Origin: Carboxydothermus hydrogenoformans Z-2901
Lineage (GTDB): Bacteria; Bacillota; Z-2901; Carboxydothermales; Carboxydothermaceae
NCBI RefSeq assembly: GCF_000012865.1
Contig: NC_007503.1
Location: forward strand, 248,001-312,000
Reading direction: 5' to 3'
DNA length: 64,000 nucleotides
The notes beneath the pieces were generated by a model that ran no database searches, was not told the DNA's origin, and saw only the letters and a program-made list of their open reading frames with translations. Position numbers and translations under genes: made by a program. Below, piece by piece: positions 18,433 to 27,379 of this stretch. Positions within the stretch are counted from its first letter, which is position 1. Every line of letters starts with the position of its first letter.

Positions 18433-19338
18433 GTGAAAAGGGTTGTCAGTGTAAGCCTGGGTTCCTCCAAGCGCGACAAAGCAACCGAGGCGGAATTTTT
18501 GGGAGAAAAATTTATTATCGAGCGCCGGGGTACCGATGGGGATTATAATAAAGCATTGCAGGTTTTAAAAGAATTAGATGGTAAAGTAGATGCTATTGGA
18601 CTTGGCGGGATAGATGTCTATCTTTATGCCGGAGGACGCCGGTATGCTATAAAAGATGGGCTGCGGCTTTTGCAGGCGGTTAAAATTACTCCGGCGGTAG
18701 ATGGAAGCGGCCTCAAAAATACTTTAGAGCGGGAAGTGGTGCGGGAACTTGCCCGCATGGGAATTATCACCCCTAAAAGCAAGGTGCTGCTGGTTTCCGC
18801 CGTGGACCGTTTTGGTATGGCGGAGGCGTTAGCCGAAACCGGTGCGGAAGTAATTTTTGGCGATTTAATTTTTGCCCTGGGAATTCCCATTCCTATTAAG
18901 AAAATAAGCACTTTAAATTTCTTAGCGGCTATACTACTGCCAATTATTACCAAGCTACCATTTCAGATTCTTTATCCTACGGGCAAGGAACAAGAAGTTA
19001 GAGAAAAGAAAAGTAAGAATGACCGGTATTACCACTGGGCGGATATTATTGCCGGGGATTACCTCTATATAAAGAAACATTTACCGGAGCGGATCGATGG
19101 CAAGATAATTTTAACCAATACTACTACCCGGGAAGATGTGGAGGAGTTAAAAGCCAAAGGGGCTAAAATGTTAGTGACAACTACTCCGGTTTTAAACGGA
19201 CGCTCCTTTGGAACCAACGTTATGGAAGGGGTACTTTTAACCCTGTTAAACAAAAAATGGGAGGAAGTAACTCCCGAGGATTATTTAAGACTTTTAAAGG
19301 AGCTGGGCTTTAAGCCCAATATAATTGAGTTAAATTAA
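18433..19338 (+). CDS. conserved protein of unknown function (family sometimes labelled quinate 5-dehydrogenase)
   Basis: A 301-residue cytoplasmic protein. It starts KRVVSVSLGSSKRDKATEAEF and contains IERRGTDGDYNKAL, DAIGLGGIDVYLYAGGRRY and a Rossmann-like strand-turn SKVLLVSAVDRFGMAEALAETGAEVIFGD, then NTTTREDVEELKAKGA and a C-terminal TPVLNGRSFGTNVMEG. Homologues in related Clostridia carry the name quinate 5-dehydrogenase, but I see no diagnostic dehydrogenase motif, so the name should not be trusted. GTG 18433 with AAAGGAGCGGG is preferred over an upstream in-frame GTG. Its stop overlaps that of the convergent L,D-transpeptidase gene by four bases. Confidence 0.75.
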   Translation: MKRVVSVSLGSSKRDKATEAEFLGEKFIIERRGTDGDYNKALQVLKELDGKVDAIGLGGIDVYLYAGGRRYAIKDGLRLLQAVKITPAVDGSGLKNTLEREVVRELARMGIITPKSKVLLVSAVDRFGMAEALAETGAEVIFGDLIFALGIPIPIKKISTLNFLAAILLPIITKLPFQILYPTGKEQEVREKKSKNDRYYHWADIIAGDYLYIKKHLPERIDGKIILTNTTTREDVEELKAKGAKMLVTTTPVLNGRSFGTNVMEGVLLTLLNKKWEEVTPEDYLRLLKELGFKPNIIELN

Positions 19339-19979
19339 TCATAGATCCTTAAAAGTTTATACATTTCCATGTTTATCCGATTATCAGAGGGTAGGCCGTA
19401 GTCAGCACGAAATTTAACTACGGCCTTTTCCATTTTTCGGCCAAAAATACCGTCAATGGGACCGGAATAATAACCTTTAAGCTTTAAAAGTTCCTGCAGG
19501 ATAAGAACATCGCTTCCTTTAGAACCTACCACTAATGTTCTCCAGGGGATTTCCTGATAGGTAAAAGGATTGCCGAGGATAATTACTTGATCTTGAAGGT
19601 GAACCTTTTCGTACAGTTCTTCCACATGCCGGTTTAACATCCGGATACAGCCGTGACTGGCGTAACTTCCAATGGAACCGGGCTTATTGGTCCCGTGAAT
19701 GCCGTACATACCCCAGGGTACGTTTAAACCGAGAAAGCGGCTGCCAAAACCGCTGCCCCAGTTTTTGCGCATAAATGTAATTTTAAAGCAACCAATCGGG
19801 GTAGGAGTTTTCAGGTCACCCAGGGCAACCGGGTATTTTTTTACAAGCTTATTTTCCCGGAAAAGATAAAGGAGGCGGGTCCGCGTTTCAATGACAATGA
19901 TATTTTTTTCGTTGGCTAAACCGGTGAGGGGAGTTAAAAATATCATAAGGAAAACAAGAAAAAAAAGTTTTTTTACCAT
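19335..19979 (-). CDS. secreted L,D-transpeptidase with peptidoglycan-binding domain
   Basis: A 214-residue exported protein: signal peptide (KKLFFLVFLMIFLTPLTGLA), a YkuD catalytic domain (about 27-145) with H95 in YGIHGTN and nucleophile C111 in SHGCIRM, and a C-terminal peptidoglycan-binding repeat (about 150-214, VLILQELLKLKGYYSGPIDG). It forms 3-3 crosslinks or trims wall peptides outside the membrane; related proteins act in vegetative or spore walls. It is divergent from the gerM-like gene (94 bp between) and convergent with the preceding gene. Confidence 0.93.
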   Translation of the reverse strand: MVKKLFFLVFLMIFLTPLTGLANEKNIIVIETRTRLLYLFRENKLVKKYPVALGDLKTPTPIGCFKITFMRKNWGSGFGSRFLGLNVPWGMYGIHGTNKPGSIGSYASHGCIRMLNRHVEELYEKVHLQDQVIILGNPFTYQEIPWRTLVVGSKGSDVLILQELLKLKGYYSGPIDGIFGRKMEKAVVKFRADYGLPSDNRINMEMYKLLRIYD

Positions 19980-20073
19980 TTTATCTACCTCCGGTAATAA
20001 ACTTGTCCTTTATCGAATAGTTATTTATTAGTGTGGTACATCAGGGCAGGTTTATTTCGGGAGGTGAAAAAAT

Positions 20074-20649
20074 TTGATCAGGAAAATTATGGCAGGTATT
20101 TTGGTGGTTTTTTTACTGGCTGGGGTTGCCGGTTGTAGCTGGTGGAATAAGATTTTTGAACGAAAGGCGGTAGTTCCGGACAAAACCGAGGTTAAAGAGG
20201 AAAGCGTAGAAGTAGGTCAAAAAGGCGAGATGATTGAAGTAGTTTTATATTTTGCCGATGAAACCGGCGAATATTTGGTTCCGGAAAAGCGGATGATTGC
20301 CAAAGTTCCTTCTATAGCCCGGGAAACATTAAACGAACTTTTTGCCGGGCCCCAATCTTCTAATTTAAAGCCGGTAGTTCCTCCTGGTACAGTTTTACGG
20401 GATATCAATGTAAAACCCGATGGCTTGTGCATTGTGGACCTGAGCCGGGAAGTAATTGATAACCACCCGGGAGGATCGGCGGCGGAAGCGTTAACCGTAT
20501 ATGCTATTGTGGACACATTATGCCAATTTCCTACGATAAAGAAAGTAGAGTTCAGGGTTGAGGGGGAAAAAGTGGAAAGTTTAAAAGGTCACATGGACCT
20601 GACGGTCCCGGTGGAGAAAAATGAGGCAATGATTAAAATCCAAAATTAA
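20074..20649 (+). CDS. GerMN-domain lipoprotein (spore germination GerM-like)
   Basis: A 191-residue lipoprotein. N-terminal signal peptide with lipobox GVAGC (Cys about residue 21), a charged linker, and a GerMN domain from about 52: VVLYFADETGEYLVPEKR, ARETLNELFAGPQSS, PGTVLRDINVKPDGLCIVDLS, GGSAAEALTVYAIVDTL. GerM in Bacillus links engulfment and germination apparatus; here the role is inferred. TTG start with the strong GGGAGGTGA. A terminator follows directly. Confidence 0.88.
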   Translation: MIRKIMAGILVVFLLAGVAGCSWWNKIFERKAVVPDKTEVKEESVEVGQKGEMIEVVLYFADETGEYLVPEKRMIAKVPSIARETLNELFAGPQSSNLKPVVPPGTVLRDINVKPDGLCIVDLSREVIDNHPGGSAAEALTVYAIVDTLCQFPTIKKVEFRVEGEKVESLKGHMDLTVPVEKNEAMIKIQN

Positions 20650-20653
20650 CCAC

Positions 20654-20690
20654 AAACCTTTTTTGGCCTGCGGCCAAAAAAGGTTTTTTT
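20654..20690 (+). terminator. strong rho-independent terminator after the gerM-like gene
   Basis: A perfect 15-bp stem (AAACCTTTTTTGGCC with its complement) with a three-base loop, followed by Ts. Confidence 0.92.
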
Positions 20691-20762
20691 CTTAAAAACC
20701 CTTGACTTTTTTTGTATTTAGAGTTTTTCTAAAAGGGGCAATGGATGGAAAAAAGGAGGTTT

Positions 20763-20810
20763 GTGTGGGATAATATTAAGAAAGGTACAGAGAAACGGTC
20801 TTGGCAGTAA
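20763..20810 (+). other. possible 15-codon leader ORF before murI
   Basis: GTG 20763 follows a full AAAAGGAGGT site at normal spacing and encodes MWDNIKKGTEKRSWQ before TAA. It lies 48 bases before murI. The good ribosome site with a minute ORF suggests a leader peptide, but no attenuator hairpin is evident and the reading may be chance. Confidence 0.3.
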
Positions 20811-20857
20811 AATATCTTGTTAAAAAACTTTAACCCATTTACAGGAGGTTTAGCATT

Positions 20858-21655
20858 TTGGACAAAGCATCATTGGGTATCGGAATTTTTGATTCGGGGG
20901 TTGGCGGAGTAACGGTATTAAAAGAACTGATAAATTTGCTTCCCGGGGAAAACTTTTACTATTTGGGAGACACTGCGCATGTGCCTTACGGCTCAAAATC
21001 CAAAGAGGAATTATTAATTTTGGGCGATGCCATAATTCGCTTTTTTCTTAAGTTAGGGGTTAAGATGGTAGTTTTTGCCTGCAATACCAGTTCGGCCATA
21101 ACCTTACCCATTTTAAAAGAGAGATACCCGGTTTTAATGGAAGGAATGCTTGAACCCTTAAGGAAAAATATGCCGGCCAAAGCCAAGGTCGGGGTGCTGG
21201 CCACCGAGGCGACGGTGAAAAGTGGGCTTTATCAAAAAAAGCTTATGGAAACTAACAAGTTTCAAGAAGTTTATATGATAGCTTGTCCCCAGTATGTACC
21301 CTTGATTGAAAAGGGGATTGTTTCGGGGAAAGAAGTAGAAGAAGCTACCCGGGAATACTTTGAGCCACTTCTAAAAGAAGAAGTTAGAGATGTGGTCCTG
21401 GGTTGTACCCATTATCCTTTTTTAACCGAAACTATTCAGAAACTTTACCCCAAAATTCAGGTAATTGACCCGGCGGCCTATGTTGCCCGGGAGGTTTATC
21501 GAAAATTAAAGGAAAACAAGCTTTTAGGTGAGAATGGCGGAAAAGTCCAGTTTTATGTGACCGGCGATGAAAAAAGTCTAAAAAATCTTGGAAGCTTGTA
21601 CTTAGGCTATAACATAGATAGGGTCCAAAAAATTGACTTGGAGGTAATAGTATGA
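20858..21655 (+). CDS. murI: glutamate racemase
   Basis: Makes D-glutamate for peptidoglycan by cofactor-independent two-base racemisation. The two catalytic cysteines are in [10 protein letters not shown] and [10 protein letters not shown]. The N-terminal [15 protein letters not shown] and DTAHVPYG are standard. The 265 residues are normal length. TTG start, placed by ACAGGAGGT. The last four bases overlap glmS (ATGA), so this wall enzyme is translated together with glutamate mutase; both use glutamate. Confidence 0.97.
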   Translation: MDKASLGIGIFDSGVGGVTVLKELINLLPGENFYYLGDTAHVPYGSKSKEELLILGDAIIRFFLKLGVKMVVFACNTSSAITLPILKERYPVLMEGMLEPLRKNMPAKAKVGVLATEATVKSGLYQKKLMETNKFQEVYMIACPQYVPLIEKGIVSGKEVEEATREYFEPLLKEEVRDVVLGCTHYPFLTETIQKLYPKIQVIDPAAYVAREVYRKLKENKLLGENGGKVQFYVTGDEKSLKNLGSLYLGYNIDRVQKIDLEVIV

Positions 21656-22065
21656 AAGAGGTAAATTTAGTGCTCGGGGTGATTGGGGCTGATGTTCACG
21701 CCATTGGAAATAAAATTTTAGAGTATGCACTAACCAATGCCGGTTTTAAGGTACACAATTTAGGGGTAATGGTAAGCCAGGAAGAATTTGTGAAGGCTGC
21801 TTTAGAGACCGATGCCAAAGCGGTATTGGTTTCTTCCCTTTATGGCCACGGGGAAATTGACTGCCGTGGTCTTAAGGAAAAGTTTATTGAAGCTGGTCTG
21901 GATGATGTGCTCCTGTATGTTGGGGGTAATTTAGTAGTGGGGAAACAGGATTTTTCCGAAGTTGAGAGAAAGTTTAAAGCAATGGGATTTGACCGGGTAT
22001 TTCCCCCGGGGACGATGCCGGAAGAAGCAATAAAGGCCCTTAAAGAAGACCTTGGGCTAATGTAG
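21652..22065 (+). CDS. glmS: glutamate mutase sigma (cobalamin-binding) subunit
   Basis: Small B12-binding component of glutamate mutase, which interconverts L-glutamate and (2S,3S)-3-methylaspartate by radical carbon-skeleton rearrangement. The base-off/His-on motif DxHxxG is D14-V-H16-A-I-G19, and the Rossmann-like cobalamin fold continues with [18 protein letters not shown] and [13 protein letters not shown]. 137 residues, full length. Start ATG overlaps the murI stop. Confidence 0.95.
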   Translation: MKEVNLVLGVIGADVHAIGNKILEYALTNAGFKVHNLGVMVSQEEFVKAALETDAKAVLVSSLYGHGEIDCRGLKEKFIEAGLDDVLLYVGGNLVVGKQDFSEVERKFKAMGFDRVFPPGTMPEEAIKALKEDLGLM

Positions 22066-22077
22066 GGGGCTTTTAAG

Positions 22078-23430
22078 GTGAGGTTAGGGCTTTTTTTGGA
22101 CATAGGCAGTACATATACCAAAGGACGAGTGGTGGAGTTAGAACGGGGGGAGCTTTTAGCCTCGGCTAAAGCTTATACTACCGTAGAAACCGATGTTACC
22201 CTTGGGATAAACGACTGTCTTTTAGAGTTATCACGGCAGGGAATTAAAGAGAAATATGATATAAAACTTGCCTCTTCTTCGGCCGCCGGCGGGCTCAGGA
22301 TGGTGGCGGTAGGGCTGGTACGGGATTTAACCACCGAAGCGGCCAAAAAAGCCGCATTGACCGCCGGGGCACGGGTGGAAAAGAGCTATAGCTATGAGCT
22401 TACCCCGGAAGATTTGGACGAAATTTTGGCCCTGAAACCGGACATCATTTTACTGGCCGGAGGAACTGACGGCGGGAACAAAAAATACCTTTTAGAAAAT
22501 GCCAGGAAGTTATCACGGCTAAAACTTAAAGGAACGATTTTGGTTGCCGGGAACCGCTCGGCGGCTTCCGAGGTTGCCGGAATTTTAGAAGGTAAGGTAG
22601 ACTTCAGGATCGCTCCCAATGTTTTACCGGACCTCAATACCCTAAACATTGAACCGGTCCAAAACCTGATCCGCCAGATATTTTTAGAAAAAATAGTTGA
22701 AGCCAAAGGGTTAAAAAAAGCCGAAAAAATTGTGGACAAGGTAATGATGCCAACGCCCCTGGCGGTTTTAAAAGGGGCGGAGCTCTTAGCCCAAAAAATC
22801 GGGGAGCTTATATTAATTGATGTCGGAGGAGCTACTACCGATGTACATTCGGTAGCAAAGGGGCTGCCCACCTTAGCGGGGGTGAGTTTAAAGGGACTTC
22901 CGGAACCCTACGCTAAAAGAACTGTGGAAGGGGATTTGGGGTTAAGGAGAACGGTGAAAAATGTTGTTGAATACGGACGAGAAGAATTTTATAATTCAGG
23001 AATTACTTCCGGGCAACTAAGCGATTACCTTGAAAAAATTACAAAAGATCCGACGTATCTTCCCCAAACCCCCCAGGAAAAGGAAATTGAAAAAGCGCTT
23101 ACCCGAATTTGTGTCAAAACGGCAATGAATCGGCATGCGGGAAGATTAGAGGAAATCTGGACTCCTGCCGGAAAAAGTTTTGTTCAGTACGGAAAGGATT
23201 TAACCAGGGTAGAAGCTTTGGTGGGAACCGGAGGACCTTTAGTTTATGCCGAGGAACCGGAAAAAGTTTTAGCGGCAGCCTTTTTTGAGGAAACAAATCC
23301 TAATATTTTAAAACCTAAAAATCCGGAAATGTATTTGGATACCGAGTATATATTGTTTGCAGCTGGCTTACTGGCGGAAAATGATCGGGAAACAGGTTTA
23401 AAACTATTAAATTCCGTTAAAAAACTTTAA
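22078..23430 (+). CDS. glmL: GlmL/MutL, ASKHA-fold glutamate mutase-associated protein
   Basis: A 450-residue protein of the MutL/GlmL family always found between glmS and glmE. The ATPase motifs of the actin/hsp70 fold are GLFLDIGSTYTKGRVV at the N-terminus, IILLAGGTDGGNK near residue 125 and LILIDVGGATTDVHSV near residue 245. It is thought to protect or reactivate the B12 enzyme, possibly as a chaperone; this is family inference. The GTG start lies 12 bases after glmS with TAGGGGGC upstream. Confidence 0.93.
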   Translation: MRLGLFLDIGSTYTKGRVVELERGELLASAKAYTTVETDVTLGINDCLLELSRQGIKEKYDIKLASSSAAGGLRMVAVGLVRDLTTEAAKKAALTAGARVEKSYSYELTPEDLDEILALKPDIILLAGGTDGGNKKYLLENARKLSRLKLKGTILVAGNRSAASEVAGILEGKVDFRIAPNVLPDLNTLNIEPVQNLIRQIFLEKIVEAKGLKKAEKIVDKVMMPTPLAVLKGAELLAQKIGELILIDVGGATTDVHSVAKGLPTLAGVSLKGLPEPYAKRTVEGDLGLRRTVKNVVEYGREEFYNSGITSGQLSDYLEKITKDPTYLPQTPQEKEIEKALTRICVKTAMNRHAGRLEEIWTPAGKSFVQYGKDLTRVEALVGTGGPLVYAEEPEKVLAAAFFEETNPNILKPKNPEMYLDTEYILFAAGLLAENDRETGLKLLNSVKKL

Positions 23431-23451
23431 ACAAGCGGGAGGCAACGGGGA

Positions 23452-24900
23452 ATGAAAGGGAAAATTGATCTGGAGAAGTTTTTGCAAAGTCGGAAGGAAG
23501 TTTTGGCTACCTGGCCTACGGGAGCGGAAGTGTCTTTAGAAGATGGTATAAACTACCATAAAGCTTTACCGCCGGAAAAAAACTTTGCTGTTAAGCTTAA
23601 AAAAGTTAAAGAGGAAGGAATTACTGCCATTCAACCCCGGGCGGGGGTTGCTTTATTAAACGAGCATATAGCTCTTTTGAAATATTTAGAAAAAGAAGGG
23701 GAAGCGGACTTTCTTCCCACCACCATTGACAGTTATACCCGGCAAAACCGGTATCAGGAAGCCCAGCGGGGTATCGAAGAAAGCCTAGCGGAAGGCCGGT
23801 CAATGTTAAACGGCTTTCCGGCGGTAAATTACGGGGTGTATCCTTGCCGCAAGATTATTGAAGAAGTTAACGTGCCGGTGCAGGTACGTCACGGTACTCC
23901 CGATGCCCGGCTTTTAGCAGAAATTACCCTGGCCGGGGGTTTTTCAAGCTTTGAAGGGGGAGGTATTACCTACAATATTCCCTATGCCAAGGAAGTCCCG
24001 TTGAGAAAATCTATTGAAGATTGGCAGTATGTGGACCGGTTAATCGGTTACTATGCGGAACACGGGGTTTTAATAAACCGGGAATCGTTTGGACCCCTTA
24101 CCGGTACTTTAGTACCGCCGTCCGTTACCATTGCCATTAATATTTTAGAGCTTCTGTTAGCCGTCGAGCAGGGAGTAAAAAGCTTTACCCTGGGACTCGG
24201 GCAGTGCGGCAATTTAAACCAGGACGTAGCGGCTTTACACGGGATGGTTGAACTGGCGGAGGAGTACTTAAAGCGTTTTGGTTTTCAGGATGTGGATTTA
24301 ACCACCGTATTTCACCAGTGGATGGGTGGTTTTCCGCAGGATGAAGCACGGGCGTTTGCCGTTATTGCCTGGGGAGCGGTGGCTGCCGCTTTAGCCAAGG
24401 CCAACAAGGTTATTGTTAAAACACCCCATGAAGCTTTGGGGGTACCCACCAAAGAAGCCAATGCCCAGGGTTTAAAAACCACCCGGCAGATTGTCAATAT
24501 GCTAAAAGACCAGCGATTTATGGTTAATGAGGAATACCTTTTAGAAAAAGAAATGGTGAAAAAAGAAGCCCGGGCCATTGTGGAACGTACTCTGGAATTG
24601 GGTGAAGGGGACTTAGTTGCGGGAATTGAGCGGGCGTTTGCCGCAGGGGTTATTGATGTGCCTTTTGCCCCCAGTCGTTTTAACCTGGGGAAAATCCTGC
24701 CGGCACGGGATGATACCGGTGCGGTGCGGATTTTAGAGTTTGGCAATCTACCCTTTGATAGCGAAATCCGGGAATTTCATAGGGAACGGCTAAAACGGAG
24801 AGGGGAAAAGGAAGGACGGGAGCCCAGCTTTCAAATGGTGATTGACGATATATACGCTATTGGTAAAGGAATGTTAGTAGGAAAACCGAGGACAAAGTAG
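23452..24900 (+). CDS. glmE: glutamate mutase epsilon (catalytic) subunit
   Basis: Catalytic TIM-barrel subunit that binds glutamate and pairs with GlmS to hold adenosylcobalamin. 482 residues, usual length. Recognisable stretches: [69 protein letters not shown] and [15 protein letters not shown]. No methylaspartate ammonia-lyase or citramalate lyase gene is next to it, so the usual methylaspartate fermentation route is not complete here. Confidence 0.95.
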   Translation: MKGKIDLEKFLQSRKEVLATWPTGAEVSLEDGINYHKALPPEKNFAVKLKKVKEEGITAIQPRAGVALLNEHIALLKYLEKEGEADFLPTTIDSYTRQNRYQEAQRGIEESLAEGRSMLNGFPAVNYGVYPCRKIIEEVNVPVQVRHGTPDARLLAEITLAGGFSSFEGGGITYNIPYAKEVPLRKSIEDWQYVDRLIGYYAEHGVLINRESFGPLTGTLVPPSVTIAINILELLLAVEQGVKSFTLGLGQCGNLNQDVAALHGMVELAEEYLKRFGFQDVDLTTVFHQWMGGFPQDEARAFAVIAWGAVAAALAKANKVIVKTPHEALGVPTKEANAQGLKTTRQIVNMLKDQRFMVNEEYLLEKEMVKKEARAIVERTLELGEGDLVAGIERAFAAGVIDVPFAPSRFNLGKILPARDDTGAVRILEFGNLPFDSEIREFHRERLKRRGEKEGREPSFQMVIDDIYAIGKGMLVGKPRTK

Positions 24901-24908
24901 GTGGAGCG

Positions 24909-25883
24909 ATGAAAGTTGGCATAACAACAACCATACCGGTAGAAGCGGTTTTTGCGGCGGGCAAGACGCCGGTTGATTTGAATAATATTTTTATAACCGC
25001 TCCTTCGCCTCAGGCTTTGGTGGAGGAAGCGGAAGAAGAAGGTTATCCGAGAAACCTTTGTGCCTGGATTAAGGGGCTGTATACCGTTGCCAAGAATGAT
25101 CCGGAAATTGGAACGATTATTGCCGTAACCCAGGGAGATTGCAGTAATACCCATGCCTTAATGGAAACACTGATGCTGGCGGGAAAAGAAATTATACCTT
25201 TTGCCTATCCCTTTGACCGGGATTACGACCTTTTGGCCCACCAGTTAGAAAAATTAATTACCGCCCTGGGGACTACCTGGGAAGAAACTGTTCAAGTTAA
25301 AAAGCAGTTGGATGAAATAAGAAAATTTTTGGTGGAACTTGACTATTTAACTTTTGCCGAAGGAAAAGTCACGGGTTTTGAAAATCACCTGTGGCTTGTA
25401 TCATCAAGCGATTTTAATCAGGACCCCGTAAAATTTCAAAAAGAACTGCTGGAGTTTTTAGAAAAAGCAAGAAGAAGGCCTGGAGAGAAAGAAAAGCTGC
25501 GTATAGCTTATATTGGTGTGCCGCCGATAATCCCCGACCTTTATGATTACCTGGAAGAGAGGGGCGCACGGGTAGTTTTTAACGAGGTCCAGCGGCAGTT
25601 TTCCATGCCGTATTTGGCAGAAGACCTCGTGCGGCAGTACCAGCTATATACCTATCCCTACGGCATTTTTGCTCGCCTCAAAGATATTAAAGAGCAACTT
25701 GAACTAAGAGAAGTGGATGCGGTAATTCACTATGCGCAAAGCTTTTGCTATCGGCAAATTGAAGATTTAATTATCCGGCGAGAAATTAAGCTTCCGGTTT
25801 TAACTTTGGAAGGAGATAAGCCGGGAAGAATGGATGCCCGCACCCGGATGCGGGTGGATGCTTTCTTGGATATGCTTCGTTAA
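24909..25883 (+). CDS. 2-hydroxyacyl-CoA dehydratase (HgdB/COG1775)-like Fe-S protein, single subunit
   Basis: A 324-residue protein shorter than typical HgdA/HgdB subunits (about 380-480) and without a partner subunit gene. It has exactly three cysteines, C51 (RNLCAWIKG), C78 (TQGDCSNTHA) and C280 (QSFCYRQIE), at the positions expected for [4Fe-4S] ligation in this superfamily. The next gene encodes the ATP-dependent activator that supplies low-potential electrons to such proteins. Relatives with one catalytic subunit include double-cubane cluster proteins, known from Carboxydothermus, but this one may carry a single cubane. Substrate unknown; a repair role for the B12 enzyme upstream is speculation. 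Confidence 0.78.
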   Translation: MKVGITTTIPVEAVFAAGKTPVDLNNIFITAPSPQALVEEAEEEGYPRNLCAWIKGLYTVAKNDPEIGTIIAVTQGDCSNTHALMETLMLAGKEIIPFAYPFDRDYDLLAHQLEKLITALGTTWEETVQVKKQLDEIRKFLVELDYLTFAEGKVTGFENHLWLVSSSDFNQDPVKFQKELLEFLEKARRRPGEKEKLRIAYIGVPPIIPDLYDYLEERGARVVFNEVQRQFSMPYLAEDLVRQYQLYTYPYGIFARLKDIKEQLELREVDAVIHYAQSFCYRQIEDLIIRREIKLPVLTLEGDKPGRMDARTRMRVDAFLDMLR

Positions 25884-25895
25884 AAGGTGATGAAA

Positions 25896-26651
25896 ATGTA
25901 TGTAGGAATTGACCTTGGCAGCAGAAATGTCAAAATGGCAGTTAAAGAAGATGGAGAAATAAGGTTTTTACTTTTTGATACGGTGAGTTTTTACCGGGAA
26001 TACGGAAAGCTTGTGGATGGCGAGCTGGTGGTTGATTTTTCGGCTCTGGGGTTAACTCCCATCGAAAAAATCGTTTCCACCGGATACGGACGCCAGGCGG
26101 TAAAAATCAAGGGTGGCATTGATCTCCCGGAAATTCGGGCCCATGCTTTGGGGGCGGTTTACCAGACCGGGCTTATGGATTTTACCCTGTTGGATTTAGG
26201 GGGACAGGACAGTAAAGTTGTTTTGGTTAGAAAAGGTAAGGTTGCAGATTTTTTAACCAACGATAAATGCGCTGCTTCTACCGGAAGGTATCTTGAAAAC
26301 ATGGCTGCGGTGTTAAAGATTTCTTTAGAGGAATTGGGAAACTTTTATGAAGATCCGGTGGAACTGTCAAGTACCTGCGCTATATTTGGGGAAACGGAGC
26401 TTTTAGGCAAGGTGGTGGAAGGCTACCCTTTGGAACGGTTAGCGGCCGGGGTAAACTATACCATTTATAAAAGGATTGCTCCAATGCTTAAAAAACTTTT
26501 TTCTCCTCAGGTGGTGTTTACCGGTGGAGTAGCTTACAGCCGTGCTTTAAGAAAGATCATTGAAAAGGAGCTTGGGGTCGAGGTTGTAATACCCCGGGAA
26601 CCGCAATTTAACGGTGCTCTCGGTTGCTTAAAATACGGAGGAGGGATTTAA
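25896..26651 (+). CDS. ATP-dependent activator of 2-hydroxyacyl-CoA dehydratase-like enzymes (HgdC/YjiL-type)
   Basis: ASKHA-fold ATPase whose homodimer bridges one [4Fe-4S] cluster and pushes electrons at very low potential into its partner. Motifs: MYVGIDLGSRNVKM (phosphate 1), LLDLGGQDSKVVLV (phosphate 2), cluster cysteines C125 in NDKCAASTGRYLE and C161 in SSTCAIFGETEL, and VVFTGGVAYS (adenosine). ATG 25896 is chosen because AAAGGTGA sits five bases before it; upstream GTG 25887 and ATG 25890 are in frame. It lies 12 bp after its presumed partner. Confidence 0.92.
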   Translation: MYVGIDLGSRNVKMAVKEDGEIRFLLFDTVSFYREYGKLVDGELVVDFSALGLTPIEKIVSTGYGRQAVKIKGGIDLPEIRAHALGAVYQTGLMDFTLLDLGGQDSKVVLVRKGKVADFLTNDKCAASTGRYLENMAAVLKISLEELGNFYEDPVELSSTCAIFGETELLGKVVEGYPLERLAAGVNYTIYKRIAPMLKKLFSPQVVFTGGVAYSRALRKIIEKELGVEVVIPREPQFNGALGCLKYGGGI

Positions 26652-27379
26652 TGCGGCTAACGGTTTTAGGGTGCTGGGCTCCTTTCCCGGCACCGGGGGG
26701 AGCTACATCGTCATATCTTTTAGAAACGGAAAAGGCAACGATTTTAATTGATGCGGGGAGCGGGGCAGTAGCAAACCTGTTGAAGTGGGGACAACCGGAA
26801 AAACTTGATGCGGTGGTACTTTCCCACTGGCATGAAGACCATACTGCAGACCTGCCGATTTTACGTTATCTTGTCAGAAGCCTATTTTTTACCGGAAAAC
26901 GGACAGAAAAAGTAAAACTTTTTTATCCCGAATCCCCGGAAAGGCCGGATATGAGTAAATATCAGGAATTTTTTGAGTTAATACCGATTAAAGAGGGAGA
27001 GTTTTTAGATATTAAAGAACTTAAAGGGTGGGCCGTTACCAATTCGCACCAGGCTTTATCTTACGGCTTTAAATTTACCAACGGAGTTAAAACCTTTGGT
27101 TATACCGGTGATACCGGCTATTTACCAAAGCATGCGGAGTTTTTTTACGGAGTAGATTTGTTACTGGCGGAGTGTACCGGCTTTAAAAAAGATAGCAGTT
27201 ATACCCAAAATAACCATTTAACTACCGAAGAGTGTGCGCTTTTAGCGAAAAACGCCAAGGCAAAAAATCTTGCGGTGACCCACTTCTGGCCCTTTTACGA
27301 TGTTTTAATGCTTTTAGACGAGGTTAGGGAGATTTACCCCGGGGCCTTTGCCGTACGGGAAGGAATGAGTATTGTATGA
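26651..27379 (+). CDS. MBL-fold metallohydrolase (RNase Z/YhfI-like)
   Basis: A 242-residue metallo-beta-lactamase-fold enzyme. Zinc motif SHWHEDHTAD near residue 68, TNSHQALSYGFKF, YTGDTGY and the late VTHFWPFYD. It begins LTVLGCWAPFPAPGGATSSYLLE, the N-terminal pattern of this hydrolase group. It lacks the exosite of true RNase Z, so the substrate is open. ATG overlaps the preceding stop (TAATG), and its end overlaps the next gene by four bases. Confidence 0.85.
   Translation: MRLTVLGCWAPFPAPGGATSSYLLETEKATILIDAGSGAVANLLKWGQPEKLDAVVLSHWHEDHTADLPILRYLVRSLFFTGKRTEKVKLFYPESPERPDMSKYQEFFELIPIKEGEFLDIKELKGWAVTNSHQALSYGFKFTNGVKTFGYTGDTGYLPKHAEFFYGVDLLLAECTGFKKDSSYTQNNHLTTEECALLAKNAKAKNLAVTHFWPFYDVLMLLDEVREIYPGAFAVREGMSIV

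Noticed and set aside
24312-24746. 144-codon - strand frame inside glmE
   Set aside because: Shadow of a well-conserved gene caused by its codon bias; no start context.
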